Part shown: one piece after another, positions 23,974-33,424 of the stretch
Position numbering within the stretch: position 1 is the first letter of the stretch
Layout of the letters: each line of letters begins with the position of its first letter
Origin: CAWBJO01 sp963789175
Lineage (GTDB): Bacteria; Pseudomonadota; Alphaproteobacteria; Rhizobiales; Aestuariivirgaceae
Direction of reading: 5' to 3'
NCBI GenBank assembly: GCA_963789175.1
Contig: CAWBJO010000006.1
Coordinates: 310,001 to 374,000, forward strand
Length of the DNA stretch: 64,000 nt
Notes under the pieces: generated by a model
Seen by the model: only the letters and a program-made list of their open reading frames with translations
Told to the model about the DNA's origin: nothing
The model's database searches: none
Made by a program: the position numbers and the translations under genes

Positions 23974-24911
23974 CCGCGGCGACGCTCCCGGCGGCGAACG
24001 ACGGCCTCCTCAGGCGCGCGTCGGACGGGCTGTTCCGGCATCCGCACGGCCTCGTCGTGCTACTTCTCGGCCCGCCGCTGATCTGGCTCGGGATCGTCTA
24101 TCTCGGGTCGCTCCTCGCGTTGCTGCTGCACAGCTTCTTCTCGATCGACGAGTTCTCGGGACTCATCAACTACACTTTCACCCTCGCCACCTATGCCGAG
24201 CTGCTGCGGCTCGCCAATCTCGACGTCATCATCCGCAGCCTGATGATGGCGACCGCGGTCACCATCGCCTCGGCGATCATCGCCTTTCCATTCGCCTATT
24301 TCGCGGCCCGCTATGCGCGTGGAAAGTGGAAGGCCCTGTTCTACCTGCTGGTGATGCTGCCACTGTGGTCGAGCTACCTCGTCAAGGTCTATGCCTGGAA
24401 GCTCGTCCTCGCCAAGGAAGGCATCATCAGCTGGCTGGCGGGGCAAACGCACCTGACCTGGCTCGTCGACGCCATCCTCAGCATTCCGGTGATCGGCGGC
24501 CCCTCCTTCTCGTTCAGCTACATCGGAACGTTCATCGTGTTCGTCTATGTGTGGCTGCCGTTCATGATCCTGCCCGTGCAGGCGGCGCTGGAGCGGGTGC
24601 CCGGCAACCTCATCGAGGCGTCGGGCGATCTCGGGGCTACACCCGCTCAAACGTTCCGCACCGTGATCTTCCCGCTGGCGCTGCCGGGTCTCGTCGCGGG
24701 CTCGATCTTCACCTTCTCGCTCACTCTCGGCGACTACATCATTCCGCAGATCGTCGGAACGTCGAGCTACTTCCTCGGCCAGGCCGTGTACACGTTGCAG
24801 GGAACCGCCGGCAACATTCCGCTTGCCGCCGCGTTCACGGTCGTCCCCATCGTCATCATGGGGATCTACCTGTGGGTCGCCAAACGCATGGGAGCGTTCG
24901 ATGCGCTCTGA
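23970..24911 (+). CDS. ABC transporter permease, PotB-like (system 3)
   Basis: This 313-residue permease has a cytoplasmic N-terminal stretch of about 30 residues, six predicted helices and the EAA motif IEASGDLGATPAQTFRTVIFPLA. The ATG at 23970 is chosen because it overlaps the ATPase stop as in coupled operons; a longer frame from 23931 would run inside the ATPase gene. It forms the channel with the next gene product. Confidence 0.92.
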   Translation: MTAATLPAANDGLLRRASDGLFRHPHGLVVLLLGPPLIWLGIVYLGSLLALLLHSFFSIDEFSGLINYTFTLATYAELLRLANLDVIIRSLMMATAVTIASAIIAFPFAYFAARYARGKWKALFYLLVMLPLWSSYLVKVYAWKLVLAKEGIISWLAGQTHLTWLVDAILSIPVIGGPSFSFSYIGTFIVFVYVWLPFMILPVQAALERVPGNLIEASGDLGATPAQTFRTVIFPLALPGLVAGSIFTFSLTLGDYIIPQIVGTSSYFLGQAVYTLQGTAGNIPLAAAFTVVPIVIMGIYLWVAKRMGAFDAL

Positions 24912-25716
24912 TCGCGGCGAACGGCCGCCCCTCGCCCTGACGGCGGCCGCGATCGGCAGCGTGCTCTTCCTGCATTTGCCGCTGTTCCTGATCTTCCTCT
25001 ACGCCTTCACCACGGAGGAGAAGAGCTACCAATTCCCGCCGCCCGGCTACACGATGCAATGGTTCGGCGTCGCCTGGGAGCGCCAGGACATCTGGGACGC
25101 GGTGTTCCTGTCGCTCAGGGTCGCTGCGCTGGCGACGGCGATCGCCCTGGTGCTCGGGACCTGCGCGGCGGCGGCGGTGTCGCGGGCGAGGTTCTTCGGG
25201 CGCGACTACATATCGCTCCTCTTCATCCTGCCGATCGCACTTCCGGGCATCATCACCGGCATATCCCTACGGTCGGCCTTCAACGTGATGGACATTCCGT
25301 TCTCGACCTGGACGATCGTGCTCGGCCACGCCACCTTCTGCATCGTCGTCGTCTACAACAACGCACTGGCCCGCTTCCGGCGGGTTTCGGGAAGCATGGT
25401 CGAGGCGTCGATGGACCTCGGCGCCGACGGGTTCCAGACGTTCCGCTACGTGGTGCTGCCCAACATCGCATCGGCCCTGCTGGCGGGCGGGATGCTCGCC
25501 TTCGCTCTCTCCTTCGACGAGGTCATCGTCACGACCTTCACCGCCGGCCAGCAAGCTACGCTTCCGATCTGGATGCTCACCGAGCTCATCCGTCCGCGGC
25601 AGCGTCCGGTGACCAACGTCGTCGCCATCTTCATCGTGGCGGTGACGTTCATTCCCGTGCTGCTGGCGTACTACCTGACGCGCGACGGGGAGCATACGGC
25701 CGGAGCCGGCAAATAG
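24901..25716 (+). CDS. ABC transporter permease, PotC-like (system 3)
   Basis: This 271-residue permease has six membrane helices and the EAA motif VEASMDLGADGFQTFRYVVLPNI. Its start overlaps the preceding permease gene by eleven bases and is preceded by GGGAG. It is the last gene of the operon; the convergent CoxG-like gene ends two bases after its stop. Confidence 0.92.
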   Translation: MRSDRGERPPLALTAAAIGSVLFLHLPLFLIFLYAFTTEEKSYQFPPPGYTMQWFGVAWERQDIWDAVFLSLRVAALATAIALVLGTCAAAAVSRARFFGRDYISLLFILPIALPGIITGISLRSAFNVMDIPFSTWTIVLGHATFCIVVVYNNALARFRRVSGSMVEASMDLGADGFQTFRYVVLPNIASALLAGGMLAFALSFDEVIVTTFTAGQQATLPIWMLTELIRPRQRPVTNVVAIFIVAVTFIPVLLAYYLTRDGEHTAGAGK

Positions 25717-25718
25717 GC

Positions 25719-26252
25719 TCAACGCCGGGCGGTCGATTTCCGTGCTGCTTTCTTCGGCGCGGCCTTTCTAGCCGGCTTTACGACCTTCAACGGAGGGATC
25801 GCCGGCGCCGGCCTCGACATGAGCTCTACGAACTTTTCGAAGAACTTCTGGGCAAGCGACCTCGCCGTTCCGTCGACCAGCCTGCTTCCCAGCATCGCGA
25901 GCTTGCCGCCGATCTGCGCATCGACGGCGTAGTTGAGGAGCGTTTCGTCCGCGCCGACGATGTCCAGCCTGACGTCCGCTTTACCCCTGGCGAACCCGGC
26001 GATGCCGCCCTGGCCATGGCCGGTGATCGTGTAGCTCGCGGGCGGATCGAGATTTACGAGGTTCACTTCGCCTGTGAAGCGCGCCTTCACCGGGCCGACC
26101 TTCACGGTCACCTTCGCCTCGAAGGACGTGTCGGTGGTCTTGCGGATCGATTCACAGCCGGGGATGCACCGCTTGAGAACCTCCGGATCGTTCAGCCCCG
26201 CCCATACTCGTTCCTGCGGCGCCGGAATTGCCTGCTGGCCGGTCAGTCGCAT
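25719..26252 (-). CDS. CoxG-like SRPBCC-domain protein
   Basis: This 177-residue protein is similar to carbon monoxide dehydrogenase subunit G, a START-like lipid/ligand-binding fold. It begins MRLTGQQAIPAPQERVWAGL, followed by LKRCIPGCESI and VKVGPVKARFTGEV, all conserved in CoxG. The last 25 residues are rich in Lys, Ala and Arg. No CO dehydrogenase genes are in the window, so a membrane-recruitment or ligand-binding role outside CO oxidation is likely. The start at 26252 follows AAAGGA and overlaps the end of tgt by ten bases. Confidence 0.85.
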   Translation of the reverse strand: MRLTGQQAIPAPQERVWAGLNDPEVLKRCIPGCESIRKTTDTSFEAKVTVKVGPVKARFTGEVNLVNLDPPASYTITGHGQGGIAGFARGKADVRLDIVGADETLLNYAVDAQIGGKLAMLGSRLVDGTARSLAQKFFEKFVELMSRPAPAIPPLKVVKPARKAAPKKAARKSTARR

Positions 26253-27382
26253 TGGTCGTCCTTTCCCGCTCCACGCGCCCAATTCTGCTTCACCCCGGCA
26301 TGAAAGTCCGCAAAGCGCCGTTCGGCAAGGGCCCTCCGAATGCCCTGCATCAATTCCTGATAGTAGGCGACGTTGGCCCATGAGAGGAGCATCATGCCGA
26401 GGAGCTCGCCGGCCTTGACGAGATGGTGCAGGTACGCGCGCGAGAAATTCGTGCTTGCCGGGCACGTACTTTCGGCATCGAGCGGCCGCGGATCGTCGGC
26501 GTAGCGGGCGTTCCTGAGATTGAGCCTGCCCATGCGGGTGAAGGCCTGGCCGTGACGGCCGGACCTCGTGGGCAGCACGCAGTCCATCATGTCGACACCA
26601 CGCGCGACCGCCTCGACGATGTCCTCGGGCGTTCCCACACCCATGAGGTAGCGCGGGCGATCGGCTGGAAGCGCGGGCAGCGTGACGTCGAGCGTGCGCA
26701 GCATCAGCTCCTGGCCTTCGCCGACCGCGAGCCCGCCGACGGCGTAGCCGTGGAAGCCGATGTCGACCAGGCGCTTGGCCGATTCGAGCCGCAGGCGCTC
26801 GGTGACGCCGCCCTGGACGATGCCGAAACAGGCGTGCCCCGGCTGCGATCCGAATGCTTGGCGCGACCGTTCCGCCCATCGGGCCGACAGCAGCATTGCC
26901 CGTTCGGCCTCGCTTTCCGAATGCGGGAACTCAAGACACTCGTCGAGCTGCATCTGGATATCGGATCCGAGGAGACGCTGGATCTCCATCGCGCGCTCGG
27001 GGGTTAGCATGTGCCTGCTGCCGTCGAGGTGCGACTGAAAGCTCACGCCCTCCTCCGACAGGCGGCGGAGCTTGGCAAGCGACATGACCTGGAAGCCGCC
27101 GGAATCGGTGAGGATCGGACGCTCCCAGCCGATGAAGGCGTGCAGGCCGCCGAGCGACGCGATGCGTTCGGCGGTCGGCCGCAGCATGAGATGGTAGGTG
27201 TTGCCGAGAATGACATCCGTTCCAGCCGCGGCGAGCTGATCGGGATAGATGGCCTTCACCGTGCCCGCCGTTCCGACCGGCATGAAGGCCGGCGTGCGGA
27301 TGATGCCGCGTGGCAGACGGATCTCACCGAGCCGGGCGGCCCCGTCGTTGCCAATCAACGAAAAGGCGAAATCAGCGGTCAT
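26243..27382 (-). CDS. tgt: tRNA-guanine transglycosylase
   Basis: The enzyme swaps guanine-34 of Asp, Asn, His and Tyr tRNAs for preQ1 in queuosine synthesis. The 379 residues contain Asp93 in LTDSGGFQ and the nucleophile Asp267 in MMDCVLPTRSGRHGQAF. The usual zinc site is degraded: by constant offset to the Zymomonas enzyme the ligands Cys, Cys, Cys, His correspond to Ser305, Cys307, Ser310 and Ala336. The surrounding NFSRAYLHHL is intact, so the protein is probably still functional with little or no zinc, as I believe is common in rhizobial relatives. It overlaps queA by four bases. Confidence 0.95.
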   Translation of the reverse strand: MTADFAFSLIGNDGAARLGEIRLPRGIIRTPAFMPVGTAGTVKAIYPDQLAAAGTDVILGNTYHLMLRPTAERIASLGGLHAFIGWERPILTDSGGFQVMSLAKLRRLSEEGVSFQSHLDGSRHMLTPERAMEIQRLLGSDIQMQLDECLEFPHSESEAERAMLLSARWAERSRQAFGSQPGHACFGIVQGGVTERLRLESAKRLVDIGFHGYAVGGLAVGEGQELMLRTLDVTLPALPADRPRYLMGVGTPEDIVEAVARGVDMMDCVLPTRSGRHGQAFTRMGRLNLRNARYADDPRPLDAESTCPASTNFSRAYLHHLVKAGELLGMMLLSWANVAYYQELMQGIRRALAERRFADFHAGVKQNWARGAGKDDQCD

Positions 27383-28455
27383 ATGCGGCCCGGAAAGAGG
27401 AGGCTTGCATCGCCGTAGGAATAGAAGCGATAGCCGCGGTCAATCGCGTGTGCATAGGCGCGCTTCATTGTGTCGAGCCCGCTGAAGGCCGCGACCAGCA
27501 TGAACAACGTCGACCGCGGCAGATGGAAATTCGTGACCAGGGCATCGACGGTGCGAAATCGATAGCCGGGGGTGATGAAGAGACGGGTTTCGCCCTCGTA
27601 CGGATCGACGGTTCGAGAGGGACCGGCAGACGATTCGAGCAGACGCAGACTGGTCGTCCCCACCGCCACGACCCGGCCGCCTGCGGCCCTTGCCGCGTTC
27701 ACCCGATCTGCAACGTCTGCGGTGAGAAGCCCGTGTTCGGGATGCATCACATGGCTTTCGGTTTCGACGGACCGGACCGGCATGAAGGTCCCGGCTCCGA
27801 CATGGAGCGTGACGGTCGCGTGGCCGATGCCGCGCTCCCCGAGCCTCCGCATGAGCTCCGGCGTAAAATGCAGGCCGGCGGTGGGAGCCGCAACCGCCCC
27901 CTCCTCGCGCGCAAACAGCGTCTGGTAGTCGGTGCGATCCCGATCGTCGGGCGGGCGTCGCGCGGCGATGTATGGCGGGAGCGGCATGTCGCCGATGGCG
28001 GCGATGAATTCGTCCAGGACCGGGCCCGACACGTCGAAGGCAAGGGTGACCTCGCCCGCCTCTCCCTTGGCCTCGACCAGCGCATCGAGCGCTCCGAGCA
28101 GGCACACGCGGCCGCCATCGCCGAAGCGGATGCGGTCGTCGACTTTCAAGCGGCGGCCGGGCTTGGCGAGAGCCTTCCAGCGCGAAGCATCGACGCGATC
28201 GAGCAGCAGGATCGAGATCGGCGGCTCGACCCCGCGCCCCAGCCGCCGCCCCGCCAGGGCGGCGCCGATTACCTTCGTATCGTTGAAGACGAGGAGGTCG
28301 CCGGCCCGCAACAGATCGGGCAAGTCGGCGACCCTGAAGTCCTGAAAGCGGTCGGGAGGGTCGACCACGAGAAGCCGCGCCGCATCGCGGGGCGTCTCGG
28401 GCCTCAAGGCTATGCGGTCGTCCGGCAGATCGAAGTCAAACGCGTCGACGCGCAT
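27379..28455 (-). CDS. queA: S-adenosylmethionine:tRNA ribosyltransferase-isomerase
   Basis: QueA transfers and rearranges the ribose of AdoMet onto preQ1-tRNA to give epoxyqueuosine, the step after Tgt. The 358 residues show the family pattern: FDFDLPDDRIALRPETPRD at the N-terminus, LVFNDTKVIGAAL, AAPTAGLHFT and TNFHLPRSTLFMLVAAFSG. Its stop overlaps the tgt start, and both lie downstream of two cyclophilin genes, an order common in Hyphomicrobiales. Confidence 0.97.
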   Translation of the reverse strand: MRVDAFDFDLPDDRIALRPETPRDAARLLVVDPPDRFQDFRVADLPDLLRAGDLLVFNDTKVIGAALAGRRLGRGVEPPISILLLDRVDASRWKALAKPGRRLKVDDRIRFGDGGRVCLLGALDALVEAKGEAGEVTLAFDVSGPVLDEFIAAIGDMPLPPYIAARRPPDDRDRTDYQTLFAREEGAVAAPTAGLHFTPELMRRLGERGIGHATVTLHVGAGTFMPVRSVETESHVMHPEHGLLTADVADRVNAARAAGGRVVAVGTTSLRLLESSAGPSRTVDPYEGETRLFITPGYRFRTVDALVTNFHLPRSTLFMLVAAFSGLDTMKRAYAHAIDRGYRFYSYGDASLLFPGRI

Positions 28456-28466
28456 CGCCGCACAGG

Positions 28467-28934
28467 TCAGGCCGCGTCGGCGGCGACCTGCATCGTCGCG
28501 ATGCGGTCGGGGTTCTTCACCGGCTCGCCCCGCTTCAGCGCATCGATATGCTCCATCCCCGACACCACCTTACCCCAGATGGTGTAGTTGCCGTTTAGCC
28601 AGGGGGCATCGCCGAAGCAGATGAAGAACTGGCTGTTGGCGGAGTCCGGATTGGACGAGCGCGCCATCGCGCAGGTTCCGCGGACATGGGGTTCCTTGGA
28701 GAACTCGGCCCTCAGGTTCGGCTTGTTCGAGCCGCCCGTGCCGGTTCCCGTCGGATCGCCGCCCTGGGCCATGAAGTCCTCGATGACGCGATGGAACGGC
28801 GTGCCGTCGTAGAATTTCGCCCGCACGAGCTCCTTGATGCGGGAGACGTGGTTCGGGGCGAGATCGGGGCGCAGCTCGATGGTGACGCGGCCGCCCGGCA
28901 AATCGACGTAGAGCGTGTTTTCAAGATCGGCCAT
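28467..28934 (-). CDS. Peptidyl-prolyl cis-trans isomerase, cyclophilin type, cytoplasmic
   Basis: This 155-residue cyclophilin catalyses proline isomerisation. The active-site blocks FHRVIEDFMAQGGD, CAMARSSNPDSANSQFFI and LNGNYTIWGKVV are intact. There is no signal peptide, so it acts in the cytoplasm. Its ATG overlaps the stop of the upstream periplasmic paralogue (28934-28936), so the two are coupled and give one isomerase on each side of the inner membrane. Confidence 0.96.
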   Translation of the reverse strand: MADLENTLYVDLPGGRVTIELRPDLAPNHVSRIKELVRAKFYDGTPFHRVIEDFMAQGGDPTGTGTGGSNKPNLRAEFSKEPHVRGTCAMARSSNPDSANSQFFICFGDAPWLNGNYTIWGKVVSGMEHIDALKRGEPVKNPDRIATMQVAADAA

Positions 28935-29476
28935 CACTGGGCATCCTTCAGGACCTTGAGGCTGACGATGCGGTCCGGATTCTCCGGCGGCTCGCCGCGC
29001 GTGATGTTGTCGATGCAGTCCATGCCTTCGGTCACCTGTCCCCAGACGGTGTAGTCGCCGTTGAGGAACGATCCGTCGCCGAACATGACGAAGAACTGCG
29101 AGTTGGCGCTGTCGCGTTCGCTGGAGCGCGCCATGCCGATGGTGCCACGCACGAACGGCTCCTGGGTGAACTCGGCCGGGATGTCGGGCAGATCGGACCC
29201 GCCCATGCCGGTGCCGGTGGGGTCGCCCGTCTGGGCCATGAATCCGTCGATGACGCGATGGAAGACGACGCCGTCGTAGAAGCCGCGGCGCGTGAGCGTC
29301 TTGATCTGCTCGACATGCTTCGGCGCCAGGTCCGGGCGCAGCGCGATCGACACCCTGCAATCGTCCTTGAGGGTCATGACGAGGGTGTTTTCGGGGTCGG
29401 TCGACTGGGCGGCCACCCCACCTGCCACCGCGAGACACGTACTCACGACAACGGCCGGCAAAATCCAAAAACGCAT
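28934..29476 (-). CDS. Peptidyl-prolyl cis-trans isomerase, cyclophilin type, periplasmic
   Basis: This 180-residue cyclophilin has a signal peptide (FWILPAVVVSTCLAVAGGVAAQ), so it acts in the periplasm. FHRVIDGFMAQTGD, GMARSSERDSANSQFFVM and LNGDYTVWGQVT match the cyclophilin active site. The start at 29476 follows AAGGAG; an upstream in-frame codon at 29521 would overlap coaD and spoil the signal peptide. It is a close tandem duplicate of the next gene. Confidence 0.95.
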   Translation of the reverse strand: MRFWILPAVVVSTCLAVAGGVAAQSTDPENTLVMTLKDDCRVSIALRPDLAPKHVEQIKTLTRRGFYDGVVFHRVIDGFMAQTGDPTGTGMGGSDLPDIPAEFTQEPFVRGTIGMARSSERDSANSQFFVMFGDGSFLNGDYTVWGQVTEGMDCIDNITRGEPPENPDRIVSLKVLKDAQ

Positions 29477-29517
29477 AAGCTTCTCCTTCTTAAAAATCTC
29501 GGGGTGTCTATGGCTGC

Positions 29518-30024
29518 TCAAGCCTTGTTCGACTTCATGGCTTCGGCCATCCGGCGGGCGGCCGGCTCCGGCACGAACGCGCCGATGCTTCCTCCCATGC
29601 GTGCGATCTGCTTGACGAGAGAGGACGAGATCATGCGCGTGGCCGGACTCGCGGCCAGAAACACCGTCTCGATATCGGGCGCAAGCGCGCCGTTCATCTG
29701 GCCCATCTGCACTTCATAGTCGAAATCCGTCGCGTCCCTCAAGCCGCGAATGATCACGCCGGCGCCGGCCTTCCGCGCGGCGTCGACCGCAAGGCCATCG
29801 AAGGTCGTGACGGAAATCCTGATGCCCGTCTTGGCGGCGAGGGGTTCGGTGGTCTGCTCGAGCAGTTCGACGCGGTCGGCGACGCCGATGAGGGGCGCCT
29901 TCCCCGCATGCGTTCCGATGCCCACGACGAGCCGGTCCACGAGCCTCGCCGACCGAGCGATCACGTCGAGGTGCCCGAAGGTCACGGGGTCGAAACTGCC
30001 GGGATAGAATCCTGTGTGCGCCAT
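29518..30024 (-). CDS. coaD: Phosphopantetheine adenylyltransferase
   Basis: CoaD makes dephospho-CoA from 4'-phosphopantetheine and ATP. The 168 residues carry the nucleotidyltransferase motif GSFDPVTFGHLDVI, the RGLRDATDFDYEVQM block and the C-terminal SSSLVKQIAR. The length is normal. It lies between gyrA/LysE and the cyclophilins. Confidence 0.97.
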   Translation of the reverse strand: MAHTGFYPGSFDPVTFGHLDVIARSARLVDRLVVGIGTHAGKAPLIGVADRVELLEQTTEPLAAKTGIRISVTTFDGLAVDAARKAGAGVIIRGLRDATDFDYEVQMGQMNGALAPDIETVFLAASPATRMISSSLVKQIARMGGSIGAFVPEPAARRMAEAMKSNKA

Positions 30025-30034
30025 CGGAACTCTC

Positions 30035-30643
30035 TTAGCCCCTTGCGAAGACCAGTAGCAAGCCGCCGATCAACAGGACGACGGCCGCGATCCGGTGCAT
30101 CACGGCCCCGTTGCCGGCAATGATCCAGCGTCCGGCCCGGTCGGCGGCGAGCGCCAGGGCCGCCTGGACGGCAATGCACGCCGTCAGGAAGATGACGGCG
30201 AGCCAGGCGAACTGCACCGCATGGTTTGCCTCGGGATCGATGAACTGGGGCAGGAAAGCGGCCAGGAAGGCAAGGGCGGCAGGGTTGGCGAAGGCCACTG
30301 CGGCGCCACCGAGGAACTCGCCCCTGCCCGTGCCGGCATCGGGCGCCGTTTCGACGCGGGAGGCCTGCCGCCAATGCTGGATGCCGAGCCAGAAGAGATA
30401 GAAGGCGCCCGCATAGCGGATGACGGTAAACCAGGCTTCGAAATTGCTGACCACGTATTCGAGGCCGGCGAGCACGATCGCAAGAAGGACCGCAAAGCCC
30501 GCCGCGTTGCCGAGCACGGTGCGCATGCCGGCCCGCGTTCCGTGCGTCGCACCGTTGACGAGAATGAGAGTCATGGCCGGTCCTGGCGTCAGGAAGATCA
30601 AGATGCTGGCGATGCCGAAGGAGATCAGAAGCTCAAGCGGCAT
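30035..30643 (-). CDS. LysE/RhtB-family amino acid exporter
   Basis: This 202-residue membrane protein has about six helices and the family motif FLTPGPAMTLILVNGATHGTRAG near the N-terminus; FANPAALAFLAAFLPQFID is the conserved central segment. Members export amino acids or homoserine lactones. The start at 30643 gives the usual MPLELLISF N-terminus; an earlier start is possible. It lies 35 bases after the gyrA stop and ten bases before coaD. Confidence 0.9.
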   Translation of the reverse strand: MPLELLISFGIASILIFLTPGPAMTLILVNGATHGTRAGMRTVLGNAAGFAVLLAIVLAGLEYVVSNFEAWFTVIRYAGAFYLFWLGIQHWRQASRVETAPDAGTGRGEFLGGAAVAFANPAALAFLAAFLPQFIDPEANHAVQFAWLAVIFLTACIAVQAALALAADRAGRWIIAGNGAVMHRIAAVVLLIGGLLLVFARG

Positions 30644-30678
30644 CGCGGACCGACGGCGCCGGACATCCGGCACCCCTT

Positions 30679-33424
30679 CTACTGTTTCGCTTCCTCGCCG
30701 ACCATGGCCTCGTCGGCGACGGCGTCTTCGGGAATGTGCTCGACGGAAACCACATGTTCGTCCTCGGCCGTATCGAAGATGGTGACGCCCTGGGTCGCCC
30801 GGCCGGCGATCCGTATGTCATGGACAGGACAACGGATCAGCTGGCCGCCGTCCGACACGAGCATGATATGATCGCTTTCGTTGACTGGGAAGGAGGCGAC
30901 GAGCTCGCCGTTGCGCTTGTTGACGATCATGGCGACGATACCCTTGCCGCCGCGACCGGTGACCCGATACTCGAAGGACGACGTCCGCTTTCCGTAGCCA
31001 TTGGCCGACACCGTCAGGATGAACTGCTCCTGCGACGACAGCTCGGCGAATCTCTGTGCCGTCAGGTTGCGTTCGGCGCCGGCGATCTCCTCGCCTTCGT
31101 CGACCGGCACGTCGCCGTTCTCTTCACCGCGCAGGGCGCGCCGCATCTTCAGATAGGCGCCACGCTCCTCCACGTCGGCCTCGACGTGATTGAGGATGGC
31201 CATGGAGATGAGGGAATCGGCCCCGCCAAGCTTGATGCCGCGAACGCCGACCGAATCGCGACCCTTGAACACGCGGACATCGCTGACGGCGAAACGGATG
31301 CACTGGCCGTGGGCCGTCGTAAGGATGACGTCGTCCGATTCCGAGCAGATGTCGACGCCGGTCAGCTGGTCGCCCTCTTCGAGCTTCATGGCGATCTTTC
31401 CGGTGCGGCGGATGTCGACGAAATCGGACAGCTCGTTGCGACGCACGTTACCGGAGCGGGTCGCGAACATGATCTGCATCTTCGCCCAGCCCGCCTCGTC
31501 CTCGGACATGGGCATGATCGTGGTGATGCGCTCGTTCGGGTCGAGCGGCAGGAGGTTGATGAGTGCCTTGCCGCGCGAGGTGGGGTTGCCGACCGGAAGG
31601 CGCCAAACCTTCTCGCGATAGACCATGCCGGATGGAGGAGAAGAACAGCACCGGCGTGTGCGTGTTGGCGACGAAGATCTTGGTGACGAAATCCTCCTCG
31701 CGCGTCTGCATCCCGGCCCTGCCCTTGCCGCCACGGCGCTGGGCCCGGTAGGAAGAGAGTGGCACGCGCTTGATGTAGCCGGCGTGGCTGACGGTGACCA
31801 CCATGTCCTCGCGCTGGATGAGGTCCTCGTCTTCGACTTCGAACTCCTGGTCGATGATCTGGGTGCGGCGCGGCGTAGCGAACTCAGCCTTCAAGGCGGT
31901 CAGCTCGTCGCGAATGATGCCCTGGACCCTGGCCCGCGACTTCAGGATTTCGAGATAGTCCGAGATCTCCGTCCCGATCTTGGTGAGCTCGTCGGCGATC
32001 TCCTCGCGGCCGAGCGCCGTCAGGCGCTGCAGGCGCAGCTCGAGAATGGCACGCGCCTGCTCTTCCGACAGCTGATATGTCCCGTCGGCGGCGACGCGAT
32101 GGCGCGGATCGGCGATGAGGTTGATGAGCGGCACCATGTCCTTGGCGGGCCAGTGGCGGGCCATCAGGCCGTCCCTCGCCTCCGCCGCGTCCTTTGACCG
32201 CCGGATGAGCGCGATCACCTCGTCGATATTGGCGACGGCGATCGCCAGGCCGACCAGGACGTGGGCGCGCTCGCGGGCCTTGCGGAGCAGAAACTTGGTG
32301 CGCCGGGTCACGACCTCCTCGCGGAAAGCGAGGAAGGCCATGATCATGTCCTTGAGCGTCATCACCTCCGGCCGGCCGCCGGTCAGGGCGACGCTGTTGA
32401 CGCCGAAGGTGCTCTGCAGGGGGGAATAACGGTAAAGCTGGTTCAAAACGACATCAGCCACCGCGTCGCGCTTCAGCTCGATGACGACGCGCATGCCGTG
32501 ACGGTCGGACTCGTCGCGGATGTCGGAGATGCCCTCCATCTTCTTGTCGCGAACCATCTCGGCGATCTTCTCGACCATCGAGGCCTTGTTCACCTGGAAG
32601 GGAATCTCGGTGATGATCAGGGCTTCGCGATCCTTGCGCAGCTCTTCGACGGATACGCGGCCGCGCATGAGGATGGACCCGCGGCCGAGGTGATAACCCG
32701 CCTTGATGCCGGCGCGACCGAGGATCGTCGCACCGGTCGGGAAGTCCGGTCCGGGAACGATCTGCATCAGCTCGTCGATGGAGATTGCCGGATTGGCGAT
32801 GGCCGCGACGCAGGCGTCGATGATCTCGCCCAGATTGTGCGGCGGGATGTTGGTGGCCATGCCGACGGCGATGCCGCCGGCACCGTTGACGAGGAGATTG
32901 GGGAAGCGGGCCGGCAGTACGGTCGGCTCGGTCTGCGAGTTGTCGTAGGTGGGCTGGAAATCGACGGTGTCCTTGTCGATGTCCTCGAGCAGCGCGTGGG
33001 CGGGCTTGCCCATGCGCACTTCCGTGTAGCGCATGGCCGCCGGCGGGTCGCCGTCGACGGAGCCGAAATTCCCCTGTCCGTCGATCAGCGGCAGCCGCAT
33101 GGAGAACGGCTGCGCCATGCGGACGAGAGCGTCGTAGATCGACTGATCGCCATGCGGATGATACTTACCGATGACGTCGCCGACGACGCGCGCCGACTTG
33201 CGGTGCGGCTTGTTCCAATCGTAGCCGTTCTCGTGCATCGAGTAGAGGATGCGGCGGTGAACGGGCTTCAGGCCGTCACGCACATCTGGAAGCGCGCGGC
33301 TGACGATCACGCTCATCGCGTAGTCGAGATAGCTGCGCTTCATCTCCTCTTCGATGGAGATCGGCGAAATGTCACCGCGATGGTCGGGCGGGATTGCGCC
33401 CGGCGGATCGTTTTCTTCGGCCAC
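30679..33424 (-). CDS. gyrA: DNA gyrase subunit A, reading frame broken by one extra base
   Basis: GyrA is the breakage-rejoining subunit of gyrase. The GTG at 33424 follows GGGAG. The N-terminal frame runs to the region of FFSS, then one extra base (T on the plus strand, at 31633) shifts it; removing it restores FFSSSGMVYREKVWRLPVGNP and an open frame to 30679, giving 914 residues. The catalytic Tyr is residue 133 in MRYTEVR (E. coli Tyr122). The position of E. coli Ser83 is Gln94, and Asp87 is Asp98. The C-terminal beta-pinwheel is intact after the shift, including the GyrA-box-like QRRGGKGR upstream. Because the gene is essential, a base-calling error is the simplest explanation. Confidence 0.93.
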
